64,000 nt of DNA from Chryseomicrobium excrementi. GTDB lineage: Bacteria > Bacillota > Bacilli > Bacillales_A > Planococcaceae. A model generated the notes under the pieces. It was not told where the DNA came from, made no database searches, and saw nothing but the letters and a program-made list of their open reading frames with translations. Shown piece after piece: positions 56,274 through 64,000 of this stretch; position 1 is the first letter of the stretch; each line of letters starts with the position of its first letter. Both the position numbers and the translations under genes were made by a program. The DNA lies in assembly GCF_002798305.1 (NCBI RefSeq), contig NZ_PCGR01000001.1, positions 124,001 to 188,000 on the forward strand, read 5' to 3'.

Positions 56274-56288
56274 TACCAACCTTATTTG

Positions 56289-56332
56289 AGGCCGGAGCAA
56301 TCCGGCCTGACATAAGCTTGGCATTACCAAGC
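56289..56332 (+). terminator. Two hairpins between pilA and pilM
   Basis: AGGCCGGA-GCAA-TCCGGCCT (56289-56308) and GCTTGG-CATTA-CCAAGC (56316-56332). Neither has a T-tract, so they look like mRNA stabilising or processing stems that let pilA be more abundant than downstream genes. Confidence 0.6.
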
Positions 56333-56366
56333 AAGTAGATAGAGAACGGCAGAGAGGGGTCATGGG

Positions 56367-57359
56367 ATGTTTCGAAAACGCGGAAGTCGGCAAGTGGTGT
56401 CGATGGATCTTCACGAAACGGTGTTGCGAGCGTTGGTGCGCCCGCGTGAGGATGGGGCGGACTGGACGCTGTATGAAGCAGCAGTTCCTGCTGGGTATGT
56501 AGAAGAAGATGTAATCAAAGACGAGATGGGCTTCATTTCGTGGATGAAAGAACAAGTAAATGCTTGGGGACTGAAACGAGAAGAAGTCCGTTATTTTGTA
56601 CCGGACAGCTCGGTCATGATGAAAGCATTCGACCATCCGGATGATGTTACGACGGAAGGTCTAAAAGGGTATGTTCAAATGGAACTGGGGCGCTCGATTC
56701 AACTGCCTTTTGAAAATCCTCTACTCGATGTCTATGATCCAGTTGAAGGCGACCAAAAAGCGACACTTTTTGCTGCTCCTGCAGAAGAAGTGATGCGCTT
56801 TGCGAATATCTTAGACGATGCTGGAGTAGATCCAACCGTAGCGGATATTCGAGCTTTATCGTCTATTCGTTATTTTACGAAACGCAATTATTTTAAAAAG
56901 GAAAAAGCCTATCTTTTAGTAGAGTGGTTGATGACAGGCGCTGTCGTTACGATTTACCGAGATGGGTTAGTAGAGTTCCTTCGTTACCAACCATTCGAAC
57001 GAGAAATTGGCACCTATAAAGCTTCAGAAGATGGAGACGATATTCGCTTTGCGTTGAGCGGAGACGAGAACGACTATCGCAATCAGTTGGTCGATCAAGT
57101 GACAGAGCTTGAGAGAATGATGACGTTCTACCGGTTCTCCATTCATAAAGGCGATATCGCAGTAGACGAAATCATTTCATTTGGAGAGTCTCCTCAGCTT
57201 GACTATATCGACGAAGTGCTTCGTGACAATCCGTCGTTCCCGCAGATTACGACCATTCGTGATGAAGACGTAGCGAAGTTTTATAATGGCTTTGGAACAA
57301 GTGATGTTTCATTACTAGGTCTGGCTTTAAAGGGGGATGTAAATGAATCCGGAAATTAA
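56367..57359 (+). CDS. pilM: Type IV pilus alignment protein PilM
   Basis: Actin-like cytoplasmic component of the PilMNO alignment complex, 330 aa. It begins VVSMDLHETVLRALV (ASKHA-type phosphate loop region) and contains KGYVQMELGRSIQLPFENP, AAPAEEVMRFANILDDAG and VADIRALSSIRYF. It is divergent from Gram-negative PilM. Start ATG 56367 after AGAGGGG. Overlaps pilN by 17 nt. Composition returns to that of the surrounding chromosome. Confidence 0.85.
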   Translation: MFRKRGSRQVVSMDLHETVLRALVRPREDGADWTLYEAAVPAGYVEEDVIKDEMGFISWMKEQVNAWGLKREEVRYFVPDSSVMMKAFDHPDDVTTEGLKGYVQMELGRSIQLPFENPLLDVYDPVEGDQKATLFAAPAEEVMRFANILDDAGVDPTVADIRALSSIRYFTKRNYFKKEKAYLLVEWLMTGAVVTIYRDGLVEFLRYQPFEREIGTYKASEDGDDIRFALSGDENDYRNQLVDQVTELERMMTFYRFSIHKGDIAVDEIISFGESPQLDYIDEVLRDNPSFPQITTIRDEDVAKFYNGFGTSDVSLLGLALKGDVNESGN

Positions 57360-57939
57360 TTTACTGCCCGTCTTTGAGAAGCGAAAGCCAGAAAGTTACC
57401 TTGGACTTATTCTATTTATTATCGTTCTTGGAGCCTTAATCGTGTTTCTCGCCATCTATCTGATGGGAATCAAGCAAGACGCAGCCGACTTGGCAGCAGA
57501 AGAGCAGAACTTGATCGCGCAGCGTGCTGCTCTGCAAGATGAAGTGGCAACCGGAGAACCTGCACCAGAGATCACGTATGCGGATGCGGTTTTATTCGTC
57601 GAAACGAACTCATACCCTGTGTCTCCACTATACGAAGAAATTCAAAACTTAGCCGATGCGAATACATATGTCCGAAACTATGCATTCAGTCCAGAAGCTA
57701 TTACTCTCGCAGTTGATTTCGAAACGAAATCACAAGTTGCACTTTTTGTAGAAAATTTGATGAAGAGCAACTACTTCGAAAACGTTCAAGTAGACAGCAT
57801 CGTTGAGTTTGAGCCACTTAGTACTACTGAAGAAACTGAAGGAGTAGTAGAAGAAGAGGAAGTCGCGCCACGGTATACAGCCTCCATTCGTATCAAACCA
57901 CTTCCTGAGTATGTTGCACAGGGGGTGACGCAGCCATGA
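57343..57939 (+). CDS. pilN: Type IV pilus assembly protein PilN
   Basis: Single-pass inner-membrane protein, 198 aa. The N-terminal MNPEINLLPVFEKRKPES carries the INLLP motif that docks into PilM. A transmembrane helix lies at ~20-45 (YLGLILFIIVLGALIVFLAI), followed by a short coiled coil and a periplasm-side ferredoxin-like domain. The acidic stretch EEEEVAP is near the C-terminus. Overlaps pilM and pilO, so all three are coupled. Confidence 0.88.
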   Translation: MNPEINLLPVFEKRKPESYLGLILFIIVLGALIVFLAIYLMGIKQDAADLAAEEQNLIAQRAALQDEVATGEPAPEITYADAVLFVETNSYPVSPLYEEIQNLADANTYVRNYAFSPEAITLAVDFETKSQVALFVENLMKSNYFENVQVDSIVEFEPLSTTEETEGVVEEEEVAPRYTASIRIKPLPEYVAQGVTQP

Positions 57940-58676
57940 TGGATTCAATTCGTGAAAACAAACGGGCAGCGTTCTTACTTTTAGGTGCACTTATCGCACT
58001 AATTCTTGCAGGGGTTTACTACTTATATATCATTCCTTTACAAGCTGAAAACGAGGCAAAGCGCAATGCCAATGCCTTAATTCAAGCTGAAATTGTTGCA
58101 CTTCAAGAGCAAGCAGGTGATGGTGAAGAAGAAGTTCCCCTTCAAGACGACCCATACGAACTAATGAAAAAAGTACCGAACCAACTTGAGCTCGACAAGA
58201 TCATTCGTACAATCGAAGAAATTGAATTGATCACACAGACGAAGGTAGGGAGTGTGACATTCAACGGCTACGAGTCTGAAGGTGTGACTGGATTCGTCGA
58301 AGAAGAAGAGGAAGAAGTCGTCAACGAGGAACCGGAAGAGCAAGCCGAAGACCCAGCAACTGATGAAGAAACACCAGAGCCTGGTGACTCGTCAACAGAA
58401 GCTCGTGAAGAAGCCGCTACTGAAGAGACTCCGATGTCGACAATCTCGGTTGCAGACCTGCCGCTTGAGCTTCGCATGATCACGATGACAGTCGATGTCA
58501 CAGCCGAGACAGAAGAGCAGTTGGTTGCTATAATGAAAGAAATTGAAAATTTAGAACGTGTGTATCGCATAGATTCTCTTGATACAGGATTACCTGGAGA
58601 AGAGCAGATTGCTACAGAGGCAGAGGAACAAATCAGTGCATCTCTAACGATTACCACTTTCTATTATCTCCAATAA
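57936..58676 (+). CDS. pilO: Type IV pilus assembly protein PilO
   Basis: Partner of PilN, 246 aa. A transmembrane helix at ~11-31 (AAFLLLGALIALILAGVYYL) is followed by a coiled coil. The predicted globular region is split by a long acidic, Glu/Thr/Pro-rich linker at ~110-165. The linker is unusual for PilO and may be an extended cell-wall spacer in this Gram-positive. Identity rests on position, topology and the final ITMTVDVTAETEEQLVAIMK domain. Confidence 0.8.
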   Translation: MMDSIRENKRAAFLLLGALIALILAGVYYLYIIPLQAENEAKRNANALIQAEIVALQEQAGDGEEEVPLQDDPYELMKKVPNQLELDKIIRTIEEIELITQTKVGSVTFNGYESEGVTGFVEEEEEEVVNEEPEEQAEDPATDEETPEPGDSSTEAREEAATEETPMSTISVADLPLELRMITMTVDVTAETEEQLVAIMKEIENLERVYRIDSLDTGLPGEEQIATEAEEQISASLTITTFYYLQ

Positions 58677-58695
58677 AATTGAAAGGGTGGTTGCG

Positions 58696-60249
58696 ATGGA
58701 AGTCGGACAGATAGCAGTGTATGTGCTTGTCTACCTTCTTCCAGCAGCCACTCTTTTTATGTTGTCTGTCTTAGCACTTCTCTCCAACCCGTCGAACCGT
58801 GACAATCAAGTAGTAGCGGCAATTCCTTTTTTATATTCAGCGTTGTTTTTTGTAGAGTTTATTCGCCACTTGTTGCCGATCTCTGCAAGCCCAGTGATGG
58901 TGACTTTTATTTTTGGCAATATTGGTCTGTTGATGCTTGGCGCATCTCTGCATCTCTACCTCCAAATTAGCCGTGTCTATCTTCATAAAAAAATCTGGTT
59001 GTATCCCTTCAGTTTATACATCCTTCCAATAATCTTAATATTCGTCAACTTGTTTAGTGGAGGAAATGTCACAAATAGTGATTTTTTCACGCAACAAGGA
59101 TTATGGATAGTTCCTGAGTATAACGCAAAGTATTATGGAACAATGGCTGGTTCTATTATCCTGATTCTTGTTTCCGTATGGATTATGAATCTTGGAATCC
59201 GTTTAGAATCTGATAGAGGAAGAGTGAACTTACTATTATTTATTCGGAACGGCTCAATTGTCACATTACTTTCCATGCTCATACTAGGGTTGGTGAGCTT
59301 CGGTAGTTTTTTACCACCCCATTCCTATATTTTGATTGGGCTCATCTTCAGTGTGTATTTAACGATTGCTATTTATAAATTCAATTTGATTCCCTCACTT
59401 GCAGAAAGGTATAAAACGATTTTTTCCTTAAATCCAAACGCGCTAGTGATTGTCAATGAAAGATGGGAACTCATCGAATTCAATGATGCAGCGAAGAAGC
59501 AAATCAAAAGATTTGGACTGAAAGGGTCGAACTTAAAAGACATGCTGAGTCAAATCCATATTGCCGATCAATTTGTTGCGTTCATTGATGAATTGCAGAA
59601 GTCACCACTGCACCATCAGACAACGATATCGTTCGAGGCAAACGCTCAACTAATCCATCTTCGAATTGACGGGGCTGTTATGAAAATCGATGCGAACACG
59701 CATTATGCTATCATTTTCCGAGACATGACATTGGAAATCGAGAACACCAAGCTAGTCAACAAACTAGCTTATCAAGACTCGTTGACAGGTATAGCGAATC
59801 GGACCTATTTTGTTTCTGAGCTTGAAAAATCGATTGTTCTTGAACAACCGGTCGGTGTGATGCTACTTGATTTAAATCGGTTCAAAGAGATCAATGACAA
59901 GTTTGGTCACTTTAGCGGTGACGAAGTGTTACGTGCTATTGCTGATTTGCTTGTTGAGTCATTTCCTGTGCCTCATATCGCCGCACGTCTCGGTGGTGAC
60001 GAGTTTGTCGTGCTGCTTCGAGACATCACGAGGCAGTCTCAGCTTGAAGAAAATATCTCGTTCATCCGCAGAAAAGGAAAAAATTTTACTCTGACTCTAG
60101 GAGAAAATGCGGTGCCTGTCGAATATAGTGTAGGTGGCGCGTTTTATCAGACTGGAGATACGCTCGATGAGTTGTTGATGCGAGCAGATGAGCAAATGTA
60201 TAAAGAGAAATATAAAGATCGTCCCCATGAAAGGAATTCATTCAATTGA
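58696..60249 (+). CDS. Membrane diguanylate cyclase (7TM-PAS-GGDEF) in the pilus locus
   Basis: 517 aa. Residues ~5-235 contain seven or eight hydrophobic helices of histidine-kinase N-terminal 7TM type. A PAS-like domain at 245-355 begins IFSLNPNALVIVNERWELIE. The GGDEF domain runs from ~365 (LAYQDSLTGIANRTYF), with the active site AARLGGDEFVVLLRD near 432; no RxxD inhibitory site is seen. Start ATG 58696 follows GAAAGGGTGG. It lies between pilO and pilD in the same operon, tying c-di-GMP to pilus function. Confidence 0.88.
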   Translation: MEVGQIAVYVLVYLLPAATLFMLSVLALLSNPSNRDNQVVAAIPFLYSALFFVEFIRHLLPISASPVMVTFIFGNIGLLMLGASLHLYLQISRVYLHKKIWLYPFSLYILPIILIFVNLFSGGNVTNSDFFTQQGLWIVPEYNAKYYGTMAGSIILILVSVWIMNLGIRLESDRGRVNLLLFIRNGSIVTLLSMLILGLVSFGSFLPPHSYILIGLIFSVYLTIAIYKFNLIPSLAERYKTIFSLNPNALVIVNERWELIEFNDAAKKQIKRFGLKGSNLKDMLSQIHIADQFVAFIDELQKSPLHHQTTISFEANAQLIHLRIDGAVMKIDANTHYAIIFRDMTLEIENTKLVNKLAYQDSLTGIANRTYFVSELEKSIVLEQPVGVMLLDLNRFKEINDKFGHFSGDEVLRAIADLLVESFPVPHIAARLGGDEFVVLLRDITRQSQLEENISFIRRKGKNFTLTLGENAVPVEYSVGGAFYQTGDTLDELLMRADEQMYKEKYKDRPHERNSFN

Positions 60250-60998
60250 CTGTTGTTGTAGCTGCATTTTTCTTTGTGTATGGTTTAGTGTTTGGTAGTT
60301 TTTATAATGTGGTGGGGCTCAGGGTTCCAAAAGGCGAATCCATAGCTCACCCACCTTCTCATTGTCCGACCTGTGACCGCAGGTTGACGATTCTCGATTT
60401 AGTACCCGTATTTTCCTACGTTTTTTTAAGAGGTAAATGCAGAGGGTGCGGGACGAAGATTAGTCCAATCTATCCTATGATGGAATTGATTACAGGTGTG
60501 TTGTTTGCGGTCGCATACTTGCATTTTGGCTGGTCGTGGGAGTTGGCAGTAGCTTTACTATTTTATTCTTTGCTAGTTGTTCTGACAGTTTCAGACCTTG
60601 CCTATATGTTAATCCCAGACAAGTTCTTATTATTCTTTGGGATTCCTCTTATATTACTGCGAATGGTGGCGCCACTTGAGCCATGGTGGGATAGTTATTT
60701 AGGAGCGGCTATTGGCTTTGTATTTTTGCTTCTGATTGCAATTATTTCAAGAGGAGGTATGGGTGGAGGGGATATCAAACTTTTCTTAGTGATTGGAATC
60801 GTGCTCGGAACTGTCCATTCATTAGTCGTTCTAGGACTTGCTTCTGTGATTGGTTTAATCTTCGGATTGATTTCGTTACGACTCACGAAGAGCGGTCGCA
60901 AGACGCCGATTCCTTTTGGTCCCTCCATTGCCATTGCAGCCGTCATCGTCCATTTATACGGCACCGAGCTGATTGATTGGTACTGGAACTTATTTTAA
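60246..60998 (+). CDS. pilD: Prepilin peptidase/N-methyltransferase (PilD/ComC)
   Basis: Membrane aspartyl protease that cleaves and methylates prepilins, 250 aa. Tetracysteine is C40-x2-C43 and C65-x2-C68 (HCPTCDRR, KCRGCG). Catalytic aspartates are Asp117 or Asp125 (SDLAYMLIPD) and Asp176 (GGMGGGDIK). Six or seven membrane helices. Start TTG 60246 overlaps the previous stop by 4 nt. It holds the position of comC in B. subtilis, so it may also process competence pseudopilins. Confidence 0.95.
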   Translation: MTVVVAAFFFVYGLVFGSFYNVVGLRVPKGESIAHPPSHCPTCDRRLTILDLVPVFSYVFLRGKCRGCGTKISPIYPMMELITGVLFAVAYLHFGWSWELAVALLFYSLLVVLTVSDLAYMLIPDKFLLFFGIPLILLRMVAPLEPWWDSYLGAAIGFVFLLLIAIISRGGMGGGDIKLFLVIGIVLGTVHSLVVLGLASVIGLIFGLISLRLTKSGRKTPIPFGPSIAIAAVIVHLYGTELIDWYWNLF

Positions 60999-61005
60999 TT
61001 GATCT

Positions 61006-61048
61006 ACACCTACTGTTTCTCTAAAGAGAAATGCAGTAGGTGTTTTTT
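61006..61048 (+). terminator. Terminator of the pilus operon
   Basis: ACACCTACTG/CAGTAGGTGT outer stem with inner TTTCTC/GAGAAA and T6. Confidence 0.92.
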
Positions 61049-61135
61049 GTCTGGAGTTGTTTCAATACCCATTCATCGTTCGACTTCGTTTTTAGCTAGG
61101 TTGGGGTAGTGTCTTTTATAAAGGAGGCGAACGGT

Positions 61136-61657
61136 ATGATTCGATCTATACAAAAAGATATGGGCGTCTATATGATTGCCATCGCGCAAGGGGCGCTCAT
61201 TGGCGTTGTCGGATTCTTGTTGATGGGGTACTTAATCACCTATCTAGACAAAACGGCCCTAGTAACTGAAGTGTCGACGGTTCCTGTTATCGCGCAAGAA
61301 CAAACTAACGCAACGGCTACTGAAGAAAAGGAGAAGGCTTACACTTATTGCACGATGCAATATGGAGTCTTTTCGACTGACGTAGCAGCGAAGAACCATT
61401 TGAAACAACTCGAGTTGGCTACTGCGCAACTGGTAACTCTCAACAGTTATTTATTCACTTGGGACGGTCTCACCGCGGCACCGGAAGGTCTAGAGAAGAA
61501 GCCGGATACCCAACCGTTCACAAAAGAGGTGATCGTGAAAGCGAAAGGATGTCCTGCAACCATTGAATTGCTTGCAGAAAACTTAGCTAAGCTCGATGAT
61601 CAAAATTTTATTTTGAGCGAAGCAAAGGCCAGAAAATTTAAAAGTGAGGAAATTTAA
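61136..61657 (+). CDS. SPOR-domain-like membrane protein at the SpoIIB position
   Basis: 173 aa. A cytoplasmic N-terminus and one transmembrane helix (IAIAQGALIGVVGFLLMGYL, ~14-36) are followed by an extracytoplasmic linker. The region YCTMQYGVFSTDVAAKNHLK resembles the start of a SPOR peptidoglycan-binding domain. In B. subtilis spoIIB sits exactly here (comC-spoIIB-maf-radC). SpoIIB is longer, so orthology is an inference. Start ATG 61136 after AAAGGAGGCG. Confidence 0.65.
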   Translation: MIRSIQKDMGVYMIAIAQGALIGVVGFLLMGYLITYLDKTALVTEVSTVPVIAQEQTNATATEEKEKAYTYCTMQYGVFSTDVAAKNHLKQLELATAQLVTLNSYLFTWDGLTAAPEGLEKKPDTQPFTKEVIVKAKGCPATIELLAENLAKLDDQNFILSEAKARKFKSEEI

Positions 61658-61795
61658 AAGTTGCAAAAAGTGCTAAATGCTATCAAAGAACATCCTTCCA
61701 AAGCCTTATTCACACTGAATTCCACAAGTCCTGTATCGCTATCGAACTAAATTAACTGACGCCGTAACAATGCCATTATCGCAATTGTCACCAAG

Positions 61796-61824
61796 TTTTC
61801 AGCAATTTTGAAGCGCGCTACACT
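61796..61824 (+). promoter_or_regulatory. Candidate promoter of radC
   Basis: TTTTCA (61796-61801), 17 nt, TACACT (61819-61824). Matches are partial; the gap 61658-61845 holds nothing else I can support, and maf is missing. Confidence 0.45.
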
Positions 61825-61845
61825 ATATGGCAAAGGGGGAAACCA

Positions 61846-62547
61846 ATGACCAAACTACTAGCAGACTCATTTGAAATGATTCGAGATGTGCATCACGAAG
61901 ACCGACCACGCGAGAGACTCATCCAGCAAGGGGCGCAGAGCCTCTCCAACCAAGAACTCCTCGCCATCTTGCTTCGCACCGGAACACGAGATCACTCGGT
62001 GCTGTCCGTGTCGAACGAGATACTCAAATACTTCGAACGTATCCATTATTTGAAGAATGCCACGATTGAAGAACTGAAACAGATCAAAGGAGTGGGAACC
62101 GTTAAAGCTGTACAATTACTCGCTGCTGTGGAGTTTGGAAGACGCCTTGCGACTCAAGACGTCCAGGACAAGGTGACGGTCCGGTCTCCAAAAGACGCAG
62201 CCGATTACATCAAGCACGACTTGCATCACTTGATGCAAGAACATTTCATCATTTTATTTTTAAATGTAAAAAATCAAATCATTCATAAGCAAACCATTTT
62301 TATCGGAGGACTTAGTGCCTCGATCGTGCATCCGAGGGAGGTGTTCCGAGAGGCGATAAAAAAATCCTGTGCTTCTATTATCGCCGTGCACAATCACCCA
62401 AGTGGAAATCCAACTCCTAGTCCTGAAGACATCGCTGTGACGAAGCGACTACGGGATGCTGGCCAAATAATGGGTATCGAGTTGCTCGACCATCTCATTA
62501 TCGGGGACCATCAGTTCATCAGTTTGAAAGAAAAGGGGTACATGTGA
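61846..62547 (+). CDS. radC: RadC family JAB1/MPN domain protein
   Basis: 233 aa. An N-terminal helix-hairpin-helix region (LKQIKGVGTVKAVQLLAAVE) is followed by the MPN+/JAMM metalloprotease-like domain, with HNHPSGNPTPSPED carrying the zinc ligands. Long named a DNA repair protein, but that role is unproven. It lies directly upstream of mreB as in other Bacillales. ATG 61846 after AAAGGGGGAA. Confidence 0.94.
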   Translation: MTKLLADSFEMIRDVHHEDRPRERLIQQGAQSLSNQELLAILLRTGTRDHSVLSVSNEILKYFERIHYLKNATIEELKQIKGVGTVKAVQLLAAVEFGRRLATQDVQDKVTVRSPKDAADYIKHDLHHLMQEHFIILFLNVKNQIIHKQTIFIGGLSASIVHPREVFREAIKKSCASIIAVHNHPSGNPTPSPEDIAVTKRLRDAGQIMGIELLDHLIIGDHQFISLKEKGYM

Positions 62548-62629
62548 GACTGTATTATTTTACTTCTATCGTCTATAATGAACTTTATGACGTCACTTGG
62601 AGTGACAGCGATAGAAAGGAAGTTGGAAC

Positions 62630-63649
62630 GTGTTTGGATTTGGAGCAAAAGATATCGGGATCGATTTAGGGACCGCTAATACACTTGTATTTATGAAGGG
62701 GAAAGGCATCGTCTTGCGTGAGCCTTCCGTTGTAGCTAAAAATACGCAAACAAATGAAATCGTAGCTGTCGGGAACGACGCACGTAATATGATTGGCCGT
62801 ACACCGGGGTCTATCGTAGCAATTCGTCCGATGAAAGACGGCGTTATTGCAGACTATGACACTACGTGGAAAATGATTGAATACTACATGAAAAACGGCT
62901 TGAAAGCTGCTGGAAGTTCATGGAGTAAACCAAATGTCATGATCTGTGTGCCTTATGGTATTACATCTGTTGAACAACGTGCCGTCATCGATGCAGCGAA
63001 ACAAGCAGGTGCTCGTGACGCTGTGACGATTGAAGAACCATTTGCAGCAGCGATTGGTGCGAGTTTACCGGTTTGGGAACCAACAGGCTCTATGGTCGTC
63101 GATATTGGTGGAGGAACTACAGAAGTAGCCGTGATTTCACTTGGCGGTATCGTAACAAGCGAATCAGTACGAGTTGCAGGGGATGCGATGGATTCAGCTA
63201 TCACTAGCTACATTCGCAAAACTTACAATCTGACGATCGGTGAACGTACGGCAGAAGCTATCAAAATGGAAATCGGTTCAGCTCTAGTTATTGGTGAAGA
63301 AGATAAGATGGAGATTCGTGGACGTGACTTAGTAACAGGTCTACCGAAGACGATTGAAATCTCTTCTAAAGAAATCGCAGATGCTCTTCGCGAGTCGATT
63401 ACTACAATCATTGATGGTGTGAAGCGTACACTTGAAAAAACGCCTCCAGAATTGTCTGCGGACATCATGGAACGTGGGATTATGTTGACAGGCGGTGGCG
63501 CGTTACTGAAAAACTTGGACAAAGTGATCAGTGACGAGACGAACATGCCGGTCTTCATTGCAGAAGAGCCACTGGATTGTGTTGCTGTCGGAACAGGGAT
63601 GGCCCTCGATCACATGAATGAAATTCGCAAACAACAACCACGCCGATAA
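62630..63649 (+). CDS. mreB: Rod shape-determining protein MreB
   Basis: Bacterial actin that guides lateral-wall synthesis, 339 aa. It has the phosphate-1 loop [20 protein letters not shown], phosphate-2 [16 protein letters not shown], the connecting segments and the adenosine motif [15 protein letters not shown]. Start GTG 62630 after AAAGGAAG. TATAAT at 62574-62579 is a likely -10. Presence of mreBC means a rod-shaped cell. Confidence 0.97.
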   Translation: MFGFGAKDIGIDLGTANTLVFMKGKGIVLREPSVVAKNTQTNEIVAVGNDARNMIGRTPGSIVAIRPMKDGVIADYDTTWKMIEYYMKNGLKAAGSSWSKPNVMICVPYGITSVEQRAVIDAAKQAGARDAVTIEEPFAAAIGASLPVWEPTGSMVVDIGGGTTEVAVISLGGIVTSESVRVAGDAMDSAITSYIRKTYNLTIGERTAEAIKMEIGSALVIGEEDKMEIRGRDLVTGLPKTIEISSKEIADALRESITTIIDGVKRTLEKTPPELSADIMERGIMLTGGGALLKNLDKVISDETNMPVFIAEEPLDCVAVGTGMALDHMNEIRKQQPRR

Positions 63650-63661
63650 GGAGACGTTGAC

Positions 63662-64000
63662 ATGCCATCATTATTTTCTGCTAAACGCTTAATCTTATTA
63701 TTGGTGGGCATGATCGTTCTTGTTGTGTTAATCAGTTTTACACTCCGCGGCCGCGACAACGCGAATCCTGCGGAGTCATTGATAAAGGATGTCGTTGGTT
63801 TTGGTCAATCTTTGGTTGCCAAACCAACGCATTTTGTCGTTGAACGTTATAAAAATGTCGAAGATTTTCTCCATACATATGAAGAAAATGAGCGTTTGAA
63901 GGCACGCATCCAAGACTACGCTGCTGTGCAAGCCGAAGTTCAACAGCTCCAGCAAGAGAATGCAGAGCTCAAAGAACTGACGGAAGTACAGGAGGACTTG
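63662..64000 (+). CDS. mreC: Rod shape-determining protein MreC, 3' end outside window
   Basis: First 113 codons of MreC, the membrane-anchored organiser of the elongasome. It has a short basic start (MPSLFSAKRL), a transmembrane helix at ~9-28 (LILLLVGMIVLVVLISFTLR) and then the dimerising coiled coil (ERLKARIQDYAAVQAEVQQL). ATG 63662 has AAGGAGA upstream, 12 nt after mreB. The beta-barrel domains lie beyond the window. Confidence 0.93.
   Translation, partial: MPSLFSAKRLILLLVGMIVLVVLISFTLRGRDNANPAESLIKDVVGFGQSLVAKPTHFVVERYKNVEDFLHTYEENERLKARIQDYAAVQAEVQQLQQENAELKELTEVQEDL

Noticed and set aside
61668-61757. 29-codon TTG-start ORF (MQKVLNAIKEHPSKALF) as a remnant of maf
   Set aside because: The similarity to the Maf N-terminus is only a few residues (STSP) and the ribosome-binding site is poorly spaced; not distinguishable from chance.

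Overview
This window is an ordinary chromosomal segment of a low-to-moderate GC, rod-shaped, endospore-lineage Firmicute. It most likely belongs to the Planococcaceae/Caryophanaceae branch of the Bacillales (Sporosarcina/Planococcus-like). The evidence is the gene order, which follows the Bacillus subtilis pheT-mreC arc almost gene for gene, together with an L-box in front of lysC, a T-box in front of valS, FadR and PerR operators, a sigma-K type promoter in front of gerE, and a SpoIIB-like gene beside radC-mreBC. Unlike B. subtilis, lonB, gerM, maf and spoVID are absent from their usual positions. A complete type IV pilus locus sits between folC and the prepilin peptidase gene. The taxonomic placement is an inference from synteny, not a database result.

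Layout. 1-8.9 kb: end of pheT, then rnhC (minus strand), zapA, cvpA, polX, mutS2, a DUF350 membrane protein and a 26-codon membrane peptide. 9-14 kb: the fatty-acid degradation operon fadD-fadR-fadB-etfB-etfA under two FadR-box promoters. 14-18 kb: trxA, uvrC, lysine riboswitch and lysC with an internal translation start. 18.4-22.3 kb: yslB (minus) and sdhCAB. 22.8-26.3 kb: a FadR-box thioesterase gene, gerE, ysmB, murI, rph, rdgB. 26.34-26.69 kb: a tRNA-Arg(UCU) gene split in its anticodon by a 281-nt group I intron. 26.8-33.7 kb: TPR protein, tig, clpX, lonA, engB. 34.1-40.3 kb: the haem operon hemAXCDBL behind a PerR box. 40.4-46.1 kb: T-box, valS and two folC paralogues. 46.2-61 kb: the type IV pilus region. 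It holds two GGDEF proteins, three minor-pilin-like genes on the minus strand, a VanW-domain protein, pilB-pilT-pilC-pilA-pilM-pilN-pilO and pilD. 61.1-64 kb: SpoIIB-like, radC, mreB and the start of mreC.

How the parts work together. FadD activates fatty acids, FadB hydrates enoyl-CoAs and EtfAB carries electrons from acyl-CoA dehydrogenase. FadR represses the set, and apparently also a hot-dog thioesterase 12 kb away. HemA to HemL make uroporphyrinogen-stage precursors from glutamyl-tRNA, and PerR would tie this to peroxide and metal status. The pilus genes encode an extension ATPase, a retraction ATPase, a platform, an alignment complex, a major pilin, minor pilins and the peptidase. Two diguanylate cyclases with intact active-site motifs frame the locus.

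The most unusual items are: (1) the group I intron between anticodon bases 34 and 35 of tRNA-Arg; (2) two related intergenic arrays of degenerate 21-bp tandem repeats, plus a third 21-bp-period array of different sequence; (3) three long intergenic palindromes with paired arms; (4) AT-rich mosaic segments inside the pilus locus, one with its edge inside pilC; (5) a probable CTG start codon for pilT. I saw no CRISPR array, prophage, transposase gene or rRNA.
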